Below, piece after piece: positions 1-10,030 of a stretch of DNA of 64,000 bases. The translations under genes and the position numbers were made by a program. The notes under the pieces were generated by a model that worked only from the letters and a program-made list of their open reading frames with translations, ran no database searches and had not been told where the DNA came from. Every line of letters starts with the position of its first letter. Position 1 is the stretch's first letter. The DNA is from Cololabis saira (taxonomy: Eukaryota > Chordata > Actinopteri > Beloniformes > Belonidae), in assembly GCF_033807715.1 (NCBI RefSeq), contig NC_084590.1:4459577-4523576 (forward strand). Direction: 5' to 3'.

Positions 1-520
1 CGGATAGATATATGGAGGAGTCAACAACTGAACGGGGAGCACTTAATGTATTTTGTTTGTTTACCGTTTTTTTCTTTTTTTCTTTTTTAGTTATTATCTT
101 TGGAGGTATTGTCATGTACTTGCTTGTCTACTTGCTCTCATGCTGCGTCTCTCTACCTCTACTTGTATTGTGTTTATGAAATAAGAATGGAAATGAGGAT
201 TTGTGAAAATATGATTTTAGTGTATACATAAACGATAGTGAAGTTTAAGGGATGTATAGGGGATGGAGGTAACAGGGGGTTAGAAGGTATTTAAAGGCAT
301 GTTATGCCTCTTTTTGTTTTCTTGTTGTTTAGATATGTCCTTTTAATATTTTTTTCATTTTTGTGTACATGTTGAGGTTGGTGTCTGTCTTATGTCTTTA
401 TGTATTTTAGTTGTTTTTTTGTTATTGTTATACTGAACGTAACTATGTTGTGGCACATTATAGAAAAATAAAGTATAAAAAAATAAAAAAATAAATAAAT
501 GGGGTAAGAGAGTATAGCTG
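1..520 (+). mobile_element. probable LINE 3' untranslated tail
   Basis: AT-rich sequence with no open frame that ends in an AATAAA-type signal and an A-rich tail (about 466-503). This is the look of the 3' end of a LINE, perhaps L1, whose body lies left of the window. No coding part is visible, so the family is a guess. It could instead be plain AT-rich intergenic DNA. Confidence 0.4.
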
Positions 521-1763
521 AAGATATAAAGCCAACAACACGGGGATATGAAGAGTCTGCTATAGGTGACTATGGCACCAGCTGCCACGTGGCTATTCCT
601 AATAAGCGGCGGGTCACAAAGGGAATTTACTACCTGATGAGGGTCTGTGATGTTGTATCAGCAGGGCTGGTGTTGTAGGTAAGGAGGTAGAGGCAGACCA
701 TTACTTTTCAGTGGTAACACCAGCATTTGGTTAAGCAAACAAGCTGAGTGGAGGACAGTGAAACCAAAACCGCTTTGAAAATGAAAGGCTGCATTGGAGA
801 TAGCTTCAGCCGTGAAATCCCCCCATGCTGCAAGAAGTAAAATAAGTTAACATTGGTGTAGTGTTCCTTTGAAGGTGACAATTGAGGGAACAGAAGGGGC
901 TGAAGACCAATTCCATGGTGGCTATTTTTCCATTTGACAGGTAACCGTCCTGCATGCAACCATGCAACATAGAAAAATCATGTTCTCACCGTGCAGTTGG
1001 CCTGTCTGCCTGTGTTGTTTGTTAACATAGATTAGATTGTATCACAGCTGTAGCCTACAGTAATTAGCTGGAAGTTATTTTGTATATTTGTATGTTTTTT
1101 TTAGAAGATCACCATATCAATAAGTAGCTAACCAAATAGATGATGAGCGGAAAGAAAGCAAAAAATAGGCTAGGTTGTCACAAACTGCTTTACATCCTTG
1201 AAAAAGACTCTATGACACTTGGATTGCTTACTATAAGCTCCACATGTGTGTGTTCATATGTTAATGTGTACTCCAGATATGATTCTGGAGAAGTGACTTT
1301 TGATTGAGGTTAAAAAGAAGAGGTCAAGATTTTCATTTTATATGTTCAAATTTGTTCTTGCAAATTTTCCTACCATCAATGATTCCACCTGTTACCCCCC
1401 AACAATAAAGACGCAGCACATGCAAATGTAAAGTGGGATCTCCTATACTGAACCTAATGAGAAGCTCCTACTTAAAGCCATGACGCCACCTGACACGCCT
1501 CAAGACAAATGCTTTTAAAGCTTAAAATAGACAAAATTTTCTTTTGTTAAGTCCGAGTTCATTTGGAAAAAGTATGTTTCAGGGGTGGCAGTAATCAGGT
1601 GAAGAACTGCCATAATAGCGGTGCCAGTCCTACATTTAGGAGAAAGGCATATGATGTGCAGACGACATCTAAGCAGAGGCAGCAGGAACAGAGTTCTGGT
1701 TGCTTGCTCTAAATATATCATGGTGTACAGACATTGGAGTAACATATGTGTGCACGTGCATGC
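521..1763. other. anonymous intergenic sequence
   Basis: I see no open frame with recognisable homology, no repeat structure and no RNA gene here. The short open frames have no domain signature. Confidence 0.5.
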
Positions 1764-1764
1764 A

Positions 1765-1822
<58 letters not shown>
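1764..1822 (+). repeat. TG then TA microsatellite
   Basis: A short (TG)n run (about 1764-1778) passes into a (TA)n run that ends at 1822. The last TA abuts the terminus of a Tc1-type element, so this array was the TA target of that transposon. Confidence 0.9.
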
Positions 1823-1825
<3 letters not shown>

Positions 1826-2262
1826 TGGGGCAAATAAGTATTTAGTCAGACACCAGTTGGAAAGTTCTCCCACTTAAAAAGATAAGAGAGGCCTGTCATT
1901 TTCATCACAGGTATATCTCAACTATGACAGACACAATGAAAAAAAAAAGTCCAGAAAATCACATTGTCTGATTTTTAAAGAATGTATTTGCAAATTGCAG
2001 ATCTCCTCTAGAGCAGTCATGTTTATCATGGGCTGTCACTGGGCAACACAGACTTTCAACTCCCTCCAAAGATTTTCTATGGGGTTGAGATCTGGAGACT
2101 GGCTAGAACACTCCAGGACCTTGAAATGTTTCTTACGAAGCCACTCCTTCGTTGCCCGGGTGATGTGTTTGGTTCATTGTCCTGCTGAAAGACCCAGCCA
2201 CGTTTCATCTTCAATGTCCTGCTAATGACAACAAAAATTGAAAATAAGAAAATACATTGATG
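1823..2262 (-). mobile_element. truncated Tc1/mariner element
   Basis: Begins CAGTGGGGCAAATAAGTATT directly after a TA dinucleotide. This is a terminal inverted repeat seen in many fish Tc1 transposons, followed by the usual subterminal region with a small A-run. The transposase coding part enters from about 1995 on the minus strand. The opposite terminal repeat is absent: recognisable sequence stops near 2262, so roughly the transposase C-terminal third and one end are left. TA is the expected target site of the superfamily. Confidence 0.85.
1995..2262 (-). pseudogene. Tc1 transposase C-terminal remnant
   Basis: Minus-strand translation shows [10 protein letters not shown] (about 2158-2192), which matches the second catalytic aspartate block of Tc1 DDE transposases (family form WVFQQDNDPKH). 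After a frame change another minus frame continues with the family-typical block around the third acidic residue (sense [11 protein letters not shown], about 2060-2100). In the intact family this enzyme binds the inverted repeats and cuts and pastes the element at TA in the nucleus. Here the N-terminal paired-like DNA-binding region and first catalytic Asp are missing, stops and frameshifts interrupt the rest, and the copy cannot be active. Confidence 0.85.
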
Positions 2263-2375
2263 GTTCAGCAAGGTGTGACAGTTCCTTAAGAACACACAAA
2301 AATTAAGCAAACACTAAAGCATGCACAAGAATGATTTAATAAAGTTAATTTTGTCCATGGCTTTACAATTTAACT

Positions 2376-2466
2376 TGCTGATTCTTTTTGTCGGACAACA
2401 ATATTAAGGTTTTTAAATAAGGTATCTAAAATCCTTAGTATTCTTGTCCGACGAAAAGAATCAGCA
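2376..2466. repeat. 91-nt imperfect palindrome (hairpin)
   Basis: The 23-bp left arm 2376-2398 is the reverse complement of 2444-2466 with one mismatch. Pairing continues inward with a few mismatches (to about 2414/2429), leaving a loop near 13 nt. The inner stem holds TAAGG/CCTTA blocks. It could be a foldback MITE or a pre-miRNA-like hairpin. I do not recognise the sequence. Confidence 0.8.
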
Positions 2467-2540
2467 TGAACATGAATGACTAAACATACCGTGCATTGTT
2501 TTTGTAAATAATCTCTGAGGCATTTTAATCTTAAATACAA

Positions 2541-3422
2541 TTAAAGCTGCAAGCAGTGATGAACGGGCCCTCGCACCCTTGTGCACGTTCAGGCTGCAGG
2601 GGAAGCTTGTATGACTTGATGTAGATTCTTCAGGCCTGGACATTTAGCGGATGAAACCACCCACGACTCTCTATATCAAACCATTTAAAAGTTGTGGAAG
2701 AAAGTAGGAACTATCAGATATCAACCAATCAGATGAAGGGGCGGGGCTAATTTGCACCAATTATGTTCAAGGACTCAAAACCGAGTCTGATGACACCACC
2801 CACGAGTCTTTATCACAACTCGTTCAAAAGTTATGGCAGAGAATAGAGACTATCAAATATCGACCAATCAGAAGAAGGGGCGGGGCTAATATGCACCAAT
2901 TAAGGCCAAGGACTCAAAACCAAGTCCGATGACACCACCCACGAGTCTTTATGTCAAACCATTCAAAAGTTATGGCAGAAAGTAGGAACTGTCAAATATG
3001 GACCAATCAGATGAAGGGGGGGGCGCGCTTTTTGGTGTCTATTGTCGCCACAATGCACATTTTGATGTATAACACACCTGGGTGCACGTTACGGTTCGGG
3101 CGAAGAAGCGGCCAAAGAAATTGGATAAATTGCGCCAAAATTACACGATTAATTGAAAATGGCCAACTTCCTGTTCCTGTTCCTGTTGAGGCACGAATTA
3201 TTCTAGGGGGCGCTGTTGAGCCATTAGGCCACGCCCATTAATGCAAACCATTAAATATCAAATTTTTCGCCAGGCCTGGCTTGCGTGCAAAATTTGGTGT
3301 CTTTTGGGGCACGTTTAGGGGGGAAAAAAGGCCCTCCTTTCATTGGAAGAAAAACGAGAAAAAAAAGAAAAAAATCCTACAGATACAATAGGGCCTTCGC
3401 ACTGTAAGTGCTCGGGCTCTAA
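2541..3422 (+). mobile_element. Helitron-like non-autonomous repeat, copy A
   Basis: Non-coding repeat with a homologue in reverse orientation at 5405-8127. It begins near TTAAAGCTGCAAGCAG, contains about three tandem units of roughly 138 bp (each with CACCACCCACGAGTC, at about 2656, 2793 and 2934), and ends with a 13-nt palindrome GCACTGTAAGTGC (3399-3411), then TCGGGCT, CTAA (3419-3422) and a T. A short hairpin a few bases before CTRR, followed by T, is the signature of a Helitron 3' end. The expected 5' TC end is not clear, so the superfamily is an inference. No Rep/helicase coding sequence is present. Confidence 0.65.
2656..3000 (+). repeat. internal ~138-bp tandem units of copy A
   Basis: Three degenerate units each contain CCACCCACGA, a CAAACC-type block, AGTTATGGCAGA, GACCAATCAG and GGGGCGGGGCTAAT. 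The reverse-oriented copy near 7580-8010 has about four such units, so unit number varies between copies. Confidence 0.8.
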
Positions 3423-3539
3423 TAACAGTAATTATAATAACACAATCATATGCTGTGACAATGCACCTTCCAATAATCATATCTAGCTCATTCTGCTGCA
3501 CCTTTCACTTTTTAAAAATGGTATGTTAATAAGAGCTGT

Positions 3540-3655
3540 CATTGTCTATTACCTATTTACCTACAGTATTTACTGTAGAGTGAGCGATAACAACCGAATC
3601 AAATTCCATGTCTTGTCTGACCTGACATGGCCAAATAAATGTGATTCTATCATTG
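3540..3655 (+). mobile_element. short LINE 3' tail fragment
   Basis: The block AATCAAATTCCATGTCTTGT, then GGCCAAATAAATGTGATTCT, resembles the 3' end of fish LINEs that finish in (GATTCT)n. A second example with the same layout lies at 56880-56958. Only the last about 100 bp is present. Confidence 0.5.
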
Positions 3656-4272
3656 CATCGGTATGGATTGGGATTGTGTTTGGTTGTATTATATTTTCAT
3701 TATTAACTATCGTATTTTCTATCCTTCTTGACTTCTATCAACAATGATAATACTGACTGATGACAGCGGGCTCTGTTCAGAACTCTAGAGCGATTCGTCA
3801 TCACCGGTTGTTCTCCTTTCCTTTTCTTTTTGGGTGAAATCACAGATTAGCGCCGTCTGCAGTTATGGGGACATATTACACGCGCAGAACGTATGATCCA
3901 GTCGACATCAGGTTGGTGTGTCCGGGAGTATTTTTTTCACTGAATTGGGGACACAAGAGCCAACTTTCAGTCTGACGTTTTTTCTGCCGACGGTCAGCCG
4001 TCGGGTTGGTTTGTCCCGGCCTTTAGAGACAAATATGCTGCCTCTTGTCAGAAAGCTTGGTTGTAGTTGGTCATGGGTTCTCCGACAGAACAATGACTCT
4101 TTGGGGTCATTATGCCCTGTTGGCTCCATGAATGTTTATGCAAAATGGACAAAACCAAGGTTCCAAACACACACATTTAAGCACACCAAAATTATGTGCA
4201 CACAAACATATTTCTCTATACTGTACTCACAATCAAAAGATAAAGTGCACCCACAAAGACATACATATATAC
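3656..4272. other. anonymous intergenic sequence
   Basis: Nothing recognisable. Short open frames on both strands overlap each other and show no domain. Confidence 0.45.
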
Positions 4273-4303
<31 letters not shown>

Positions 4304-4428
4304 CATACATACATACATACATACATACATACATACATACATACATACATACATACATACATACATACATACATACATACATACATACATACATACATAC
4401 ATACATACATACATACATACATACATAC
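4273..4428 (+). repeat. (ATAC)n microsatellite
   Basis: Near-perfect tetranucleotide array of about 39 units. It produces spurious open frames of alternating Tyr-Ile-His-Thr (plus) or Met-Tyr-Val-Cys (minus). Confidence 0.98.
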
Positions 4429-5404
4429 AGTGAAAACAGATTTCAGTTCTAAAGGGCCACACAATCTCAGGTGGATAGAAGTGCAAACGAGCACACCATC
4501 TTGGTATCTGGTCAGAGATCACACAGATGGCTAATACTCTGTCCGTGTCATGCAGCCAGCCTCAGGCTCAGCAGAGATCCATGTTAGGGGAGATTGAAGC
4601 ACCAGACGGGTGGAGACAGAGAGAGAGAGAGAGAAAGAGATGAGGTCTCCAGAATGACTCTTCCACTTTCCTCTCTCTGTCCTCCACAGGTTCTCAAAGT
4701 GTCTTTTCCCCTCCGTTTGCCTCCTCTCATTTTCTTTCTAACCAAGCTTTGACTGTACTGTGAAAATCACTTTTCCACTTTTAAATTGACACCCACCCAA
4801 ACTTTTCAAAGTAATCGTCATTATGCATACAACTTTACTTACACATTTGTACAATTACTTTTTATTTTGAGGAAACACATGCTATCAGGTTGAAAAATAT
4901 TATCAGCTCAGACTCATTCTAGAGTGTTTAATGGCCATGCTGTCGTGCAACTGCCTGTATTAAAATTACGTCCCCAAAAGTATGACAAGACAAGGTTTTA
5001 CACAACCTATTGTTTCGAATTTAGGACCCTTCACGTGACATTATAGGGAATGGTTTTTTTTTATCATGTATTTGAAGACTAACCTTTTTTTTTCCTTGTT
5101 TTTTTTCCATTTCTCAAATTTCAAATCCTAAATATGCTAGGGTTCTAGAGCACTAGTGTGGTAAATGTTGGGTTGGCTGGTCCATGAATTTTCGCTGTCA
5201 ACCATCCCTTCCTGCTATCATGTTTTATGGATGAAGTGGCAAAAATACTTCTGACTCTAAAATATGAAAGCTGTGAAAGTGACTGTGGGAAAACAAGCAT
5301 GTCCCAACATTTTTCACTTAGGATCAGTGTAGCTATCACAGATTCCGGAGTGAAACCTAGAGTTCTGGTTGCCTACATTGTTATTTTCATAGTTTTCTCC
5401 GTAA
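4429..5404. other. anonymous intergenic sequence
   Basis: Holds a small GA run at about 4617-4640 and several T runs. No gene, RNA or transposon signature was found. Confidence 0.45.
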
Positions 5405-5427
5405 TTAGGGCCCGAGCACTGACAGTG

Positions 5428-5441
5428 CGAAGGCCCTATTG

Positions 5442-5442
<1 letters not shown>
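5428..5442. repeat. target-site duplication, left copy (L1)
   Basis: CGAAGGCCCTATTGT is repeated exactly at 6997-7011. The two copies bracket the L1 insertion, and the preserved host repeat continues after the right copy. Confidence 0.9.
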
Positions 5443-5473
<31 letters not shown>

Positions 5474-6996
5474 TTTTTTTTTATTAAGGCAACAAAGAAC
5501 CTGAGGGCATCATGGGTGTTACAAAGTCAAGGCAATACAATTTCTTCCATACATCGTGTTACAGTGTCATATCTTTGTTAATGTGCATACCGAATCCATT
5601 TTTCCCAGTACCTGTCACATTTCTGCAGTTCCAGTTTCAATATAAAAGTGAGTCTCTCCATACAATAAACACCTTCTACAATCTTCAGCCACTGATCTTT
5701 TGTTGGAGGGTCAGACTGCAACCAACTACGAGTTATCGCTTTCCTGCTGCTTGCCAGAAGTATCTTCATCAAATATTTTTCTTTAGGAGGAACAGTTTCT
5801 GGCATCTTTCCTAAATATAATGTGATGAATGAGCAATCTAACTCCACTCCCAACATTTCAGATATTGCTGTTGCCACCTCCTGCCAATATGGCTGTATCT
5901 TTGGGCAAGCCCAGAAAATATGGTAATGGTTTGCCATAGAGGTTCCGCATTGCCTCCAACAAAATCCCCGGCTCTGAGTGCGTGTTTGTAGTGCTGTTAT
6001 TCTGGGGGTGATGAAGTATCTCACAATATTCTTCCAGCCAAACTCTCTTAGGGCTCTTGAGTTTGCAGTGGTTGCCTGTGTCTCACATATCTCCGTCCAA
6101 TCTTCCTCCGATATTTGTGCACCTGATTCTTTCTCCCATTTTTGTTTGATATATATTGTGGAGAGTTTTTTTGCCATTTGTATACTTCCATATAATCTCA
6201 ACACCAATTTTTGATTCTCTCCCATTATGTATGCATTAGAGAATACAGTAATCAAGTTATGTTCATTTGTCGTTTTGGTTTGTATTTCCTTATTGAAATA
6301 ATCCCTAGCTTGCAGGTATCTATAGAAATCCTGCTTTTCAAGTCCAAATGTTTCTGAGATTTCTTGATAGCTCTTGAGTTTACCATTCGAAGTGACAGAA
6401 CAGAAAGACGTGATACCTCTTCTAGCCCATTCTTTAAATCTCCCATCCAACCTAGCAGGCTCAAATCCTGGGTCATATGCCACCCAATTCAAAACCCCTG
6501 CCTGTTTCTCCAATCGTAATTTCCGTAATACCTTAAACCACAGTTGAACAGTGAACAGAGTCCATTGGTTCAGCTTGATATAATTTCTTTCAGCCTGATT
6601 TTTATTTCCTAAAATTGTTTGTATTGGAATACTCAGCTGTGAAATTTCCATCATCTTCCATTTGGAGTCATAACTTGGAGTACACCAACATATTAAGGGT
6701 TTCAACTGGGCAGCATAATAGTAATCCTGTAAGCATGGTAAAGCTCTGCCTCCCTCCTCTTTTTTCAGCTGCAGCGACTTGAACCTCACCCTAGGTTTCC
6801 TACTGTTCCAGATGAACCTCGATATTACCCCATCCCATTCATTAAATTCTTTTTGGGGCACTTCTAAAGGCAACGATTGGAAAAGATAGAGTATCCGCGG
6901 CAAAACATTCATCTTGATTATTTCTATTCTGTTACTCATATCCAATGGGAGCAGCTTCCATCTGGAAATATCAGATTTTATCTCTTTTATAAGGCC
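5443..6996 (-). mobile_element. 5'-truncated L1 retrotransposon
   Basis: Minus-strand L1. Its poly(A) tail appears as the T run at about 5442-5469, with a 3' UTR near 5470-5577 and the ORF2 C-terminal part upstream. It is flanked by the 15-bp duplication CGAAGGCCCTATTGT, the hallmark of target-primed reverse transcription. A few extra bases (AAGGCC) at 6991-6996 sit at the 5' junction. It inserted into the already resident Helitron-like repeat. Confidence 0.9.
5578..6945 (-). pseudogene. L1 ORF2 C-terminal fragment (endonuclease/RT protein)
   Basis: A 455-codon open frame with no internal stop that encodes the part of L1 ORF2p after the reverse transcriptase active site. Near residues 44-56 lies RFIWNSRKPRVRF, followed by GGRALPCLQDYYYAAQLKP. 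This matches the L1-clade block usually written FIW...KPRI...GGI.LPD...YY.A. The C-terminal third keeps the L1-typical ILLASSRKAITRSW helix. The endonuclease, the RT palm with its YADD and the start of ORF2 are missing because of 5' truncation, so the Met used is not the native start. The full protein would nick DNA and reverse-transcribe its own RNA; this fragment cannot. The intact frame points to a fairly recent insertion. Confidence 0.9.
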
Positions 6997-7011
6997 CGAA
7001 GGCCCTATTGT
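6997..7011. repeat. target-site duplication, right copy (L1)
   Basis: Exact second copy of the 15 bp at 5428-5442. Confidence 0.9.
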
Positions 7012-8345
7012 ATCTGTAGGATTTATTTATTTTTTCTCGTTTTTATTTTTATTTTTCCGACGAAATGAGGGCCTTTTTGCCCCCCTAAACGTGCCCCAAA
7101 AGTCACCAAATTTTGCACGCAAGCCAGATATTTGATATTTAATGGTTTGCATTAATGGGTGTGGCCTAATGGCTCAACAGCGCCCCCTAGGAAACTTTGT
7201 GCCTCAAGCCCCACAATACGGTTTGACATACATGCGCGAAAATCGGTACACACCTGTATCATGTTGCAACTTAAAGAAAAGTCTCTTGGAGACATGGCCG
7301 AAACCGAACAGGAAGTTGGCCATTTTGAATTAATCGTGTAATTTTGCCGCAATTTATGCCATTTCTTCGGCCGTTTCTTCGCCCGAACCGTAACGTGCAC
7401 CCAGGTGTGTTATACATCAAAATGTGCGTCTCGATCCTGCTACAATGCACATTAATTTTTTCAGTCAAAAGCATTACTGTGGCGACGATAGATGCTAAAA
7501 AGCGCGCGCCCCCTTCATCTGATTGGTCCATATTTGATAGTTCCTACTTTCTGCCATAACTTTGGAATGGTTTAACATAACGAGTCGTGGGTGGTGTCTT
7601 CGGATTCGGTTTTGACTCCTTCACCTTAATTGGTGTTAATTAGCCCCGCCCCTTCTTCTGATTGGTCGATATTTGATAGTTCCTATTTTCTGCCATAACT
7701 TTGGAAGGGTTTGACATAAAGACTCGTGGGTGGTGTCATCGGACATGGTTTTGAGTCCTTGACCATATTTGTGCTAATTAGCCCCGCCCCTTCTTCTGAT
7801 TGGTCAATATTTGATAGTCCCTATTCTCATCCATAACTTTTGAACGAGTTGTGATAAAGACATGTGGGTGGTGTCATCGGACTCGGTATTGAGTACTTGA
7901 CCTTCTTTGGCCTGAATTAGCCCCCCCCCCCTCCTTCTGATTGGTCGATATGTGATAGTTCCTACTTTCTGCCATAACTTTTGAATGGTTTGACATAAAG
8001 AGTCGTGGGTGGTGTCATCCGCTAAATGTCCAGGCCTGAAGAATCCACATGCAAGTCATACAAGCACTTCCACTGCAGCACGCCTGAACGTGCACAAGGG
8101 TGCAAGGGCTTTGCAGCGATGAACTGTGGAACTGGAACTGGAACTGTGTTAAGAAAGGCCACATCGAAGGTGCCTGTAGAAACAAAAAGACGCAGACACA
8201 CAAACAGTTTAATGACAAAAGGAGAGGTGGCTTTCACAGAAACAAAAATAATGTTTGATGATGGATACTGGGTCACACCAATTCTGTAGAATAAACCAGT
8301 ACGGATGCAATTGGACTGGTACATGCATATCCATGGTATCTGAAG

Positions 8346-8745
8346 TTGTGTACAAAGAGAAACCCCAACACCTTGCTTTTTCGAGAGACAAAGCTGAAGT
8401 TAAGGACATACACTGGTGATTCTGTTCCAGTGTTGGGAGTTGTGAATGTGACAGTGGACCACAACAAGCAGAGAGCGACTCTTCCACTGTACATCATCTC
8501 AGAAAACCGTCTAGCTCTACTATGTCGCCGATGGCTACAAAAGATCAAGCTGAACTGGCAAGGGGTGTTCATGGTTTCGGATGGTGAAACAAGCCCCCTA
8601 CAGGAGATGTTAAAGAAGCATCCGAAGGTGTTTGATGGAGAACTTGGCAGCATGAAAGACATCATGGTTAAATTGACTATTAAACCCGGCAGCACACCAA
8701 AGTGCCTAAAAGCTAGACCGGTACCGTATGCCATCAAAACAGGTT
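8346..8745 (+). pseudogene. Ty3/gypsy Pol fragment: protease end and RT start
   Basis: The 133-codon frame contains LRTYTGDSVPVLGVVNVTV near residues 19-37, the block that follows the aspartic protease in Ty3/gypsy Pol, then a LCRRWLQKIKLNW stretch (family: LGRNWL). RT N-terminal sequence follows, with KARPVPYAIK before a stop at 8745. The DSG/DTG protease site lies upstream and is not preserved here. After the stop, the same protein logic continues ([16 protein letters not shown], about 8770-8820) and then breaks with a frameshift near 8850. This is a dead copy of a polyprotein that would process gag-pol and copy RNA in virus-like particles. Confidence 0.85.
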
Positions 8746-8860
8746 AGTGAAGAGTTCTGGAACCTGTAAGCACAAGTGAATGGGCTACACCCATCGTTCC
8801 TGTCATGAAAAAGGACGGAGCTCCAAGAATCTGCGGTGATTTTAAAGTACTGTAAATCCA

Positions 8861-9523
8861 GTGCTGACAACAGAAAAGTATCCATTACCCCTCATCGATC
8901 ACCTCTTCTCATGTTTGGCTGGAGGACAGAAGTTTATTAAGATAGATTTATCTCAAGCATATCTTCAGATGCATGTGGAACGTGAGTCACAGGAGCTGCT
9001 GACTATTGTGACACACAAAGGACTGTACAGGTACAGGAGGCTCCCTTTCGGGATCACCTCTGCTCCAGCACTGTTCCAAAGAGCAATGGACCAGATCCTC
9101 AGTGGTCTTTCAGGGGTTCAGTGCTACCTGGATGACCTGCTCATCACAGGACCGGATGAGAAGTCGCACTTAAGGAATCTGGATGCAACACTACAGCGGC
9201 TGGAGAAGTACGGTTTGAAAGTCTGTAAAGACAAGTGTGAGTTCTTCAGACCATCTGTTGAGTACTTGGGATATGTAATTGACTGCACAGGTCTCCACAA
9301 AGCCCTATCCAAGGTGAAGGCTATTGTGGAGGCTCCATCTCCCAAAAATGTGGGTCAGCTGAGATCTTTCCTTGGCTTGCTGACATACTTTGCAAGATTT
9401 GTGTCTAACCTCGCCAACAAACTTAAGCCACTACACAAACTGCTTAACAAAACAACAACATGGAAGTGGACGGACCAATGTGAGACAGCTTTCAGAGATG
9501 TAAAGACAGCCCTCTCTCCGTAG
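8861..9523 (+). pseudogene. Ty3/gypsy reverse transcriptase core
   Basis: 220-codon frame covering RT motifs in order: FIKIDLSQAYLQ (first catalytic Asp, about residues 26-37), LPFGITSAPALFQ (residues about 67-79), YLDDLL (catalytic pair at Asp91-Asp92), and the thumb/connection block LGYVID...PKNVGQLRSFLGLLTYFARF. These match the Ty3/gypsy (Metaviridae) RT. The frame ends in TALSP then a stop at 9521-9523, where RNase H should begin. All RT catalytic aspartates are intact, but the upstream frameshift near 8850 and the loss of RNase H and integrase make the element non-autonomous. The Met at 8861 is incidental. Confidence 0.92.
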
Positions 9524-9620
9524 TTAAAGTACTTGTTCTATAGTACTGACATGTTTATTAAAAGTTAATTATAGATTGTTTATTTGAAACCGAGACTTTG
9601 ATTAAGAGTACATCAAAAGT

Positions 9621-9634
9621 AAAGGGGGAGGGAT
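9621..9634 (+). promoter_or_regulatory. polypurine tract of the gypsy element
   Basis: AAAGGGGGAGGGAT lies directly before the TG of the LTR. This is the expected primer site for plus-strand DNA synthesis. Confidence 0.75.
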
Positions 9635-9635
9635 A

Positions 9636-9825
9636 TGTTGTGTATTGACAGCCTAAGTTTGTCCCTACAGGGATGCGGTTGCACCCCCTTATGGCATGTG
9701 TTGTGAAGTGACGTCATGTTCCCCTGTGTCCTGGGTTGAAGTGAATACATGCAGACGTGCAAAGATTCCTGGTCTCCGTTTCCTCATTAATTGTTATATT
9801 ACTAGACGACAAAGTATATAACATT
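9636..9825 (+). repeat. 3' LTR of the gypsy remnant (end uncertain)
   Basis: Starts TGTTGTGTATTGACAG after the polypurine tract. A TG...CA unit could close at AACA near 9823, giving roughly 190 bp. The end cannot be fixed because the 5' LTR and target duplication are missing. Confidence 0.55.
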
Positions 9826-9828
9826 GTT

Positions 9829-10030
9829 GTAGGTCCACGTGACATTGTTCGCCATTTTCCTTTTGGTCTACGTAACGTTGCCCGCCATTTTTCTTTTGGT
9901 CCACATGATGTGGCGTTGTCTGCCAATTTGTTGTAGGTCCAGGTGACGTGACGTTGTTCTGACACACGCACACACTCACACATACTGACACACACACACA
10001 CATACACACTGACACGCATACACACACACG
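9829..10030 (+). repeat. degenerate ~36-bp tandem repeat and CA-rich tract
   Basis: Four related units begin near GGTCCACGTGAC, GGTCTACGTAAC, GGTCCACATGAT and GGTCCAGGTGAC (about 9831-9960). They pass into a CACACA/GACACA-rich stretch up to 10030. Confidence 0.65.

Larger units (their letters stand above)
5405..8127 (-). mobile_element. Helitron-like repeat, copy B, split by an L1
   Basis: Reverse-oriented relative of 2541-3422. Its 3' terminus is at the left: TTAG (5405-5408, complement of CTAA) and a palindrome GCACTGACAGTGC (5416-5428). The element is interrupted at 5443-6996 by an L1 and resumes at 7012. About four ~140-bp units follow (GTGGGTGGTGTC near 7590, 7729, 7867 and 8006). The 5' side fades near 8127, next to a Ty3/gypsy remnant. 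No coding capacity. Confidence 0.65.
8146..9825 (+). mobile_element. internally deleted Ty3/gypsy retrotransposon remnant
   Basis: From left to right: a gag zinc-knuckle remnant (about 8148-8200, reading KKGHIEGACRNKK), a protease C-terminal to RT N-terminal segment, an RT core, a polypurine tract (about 9621-9634) and an LTR starting at 9636. RNase H and integrase are absent: only about 90 bp separate the end of RT from the polypurine tract, so a large internal deletion occurred. The 5' LTR and most of gag are also missing. Confidence 0.85.

Noticed and set aside
3918..4522. Overlapping frames of 171, 106 and 128 codons around the ATAC array
   Set aside because: Half of each is the tetranucleotide repeat; the rest shows no homology.
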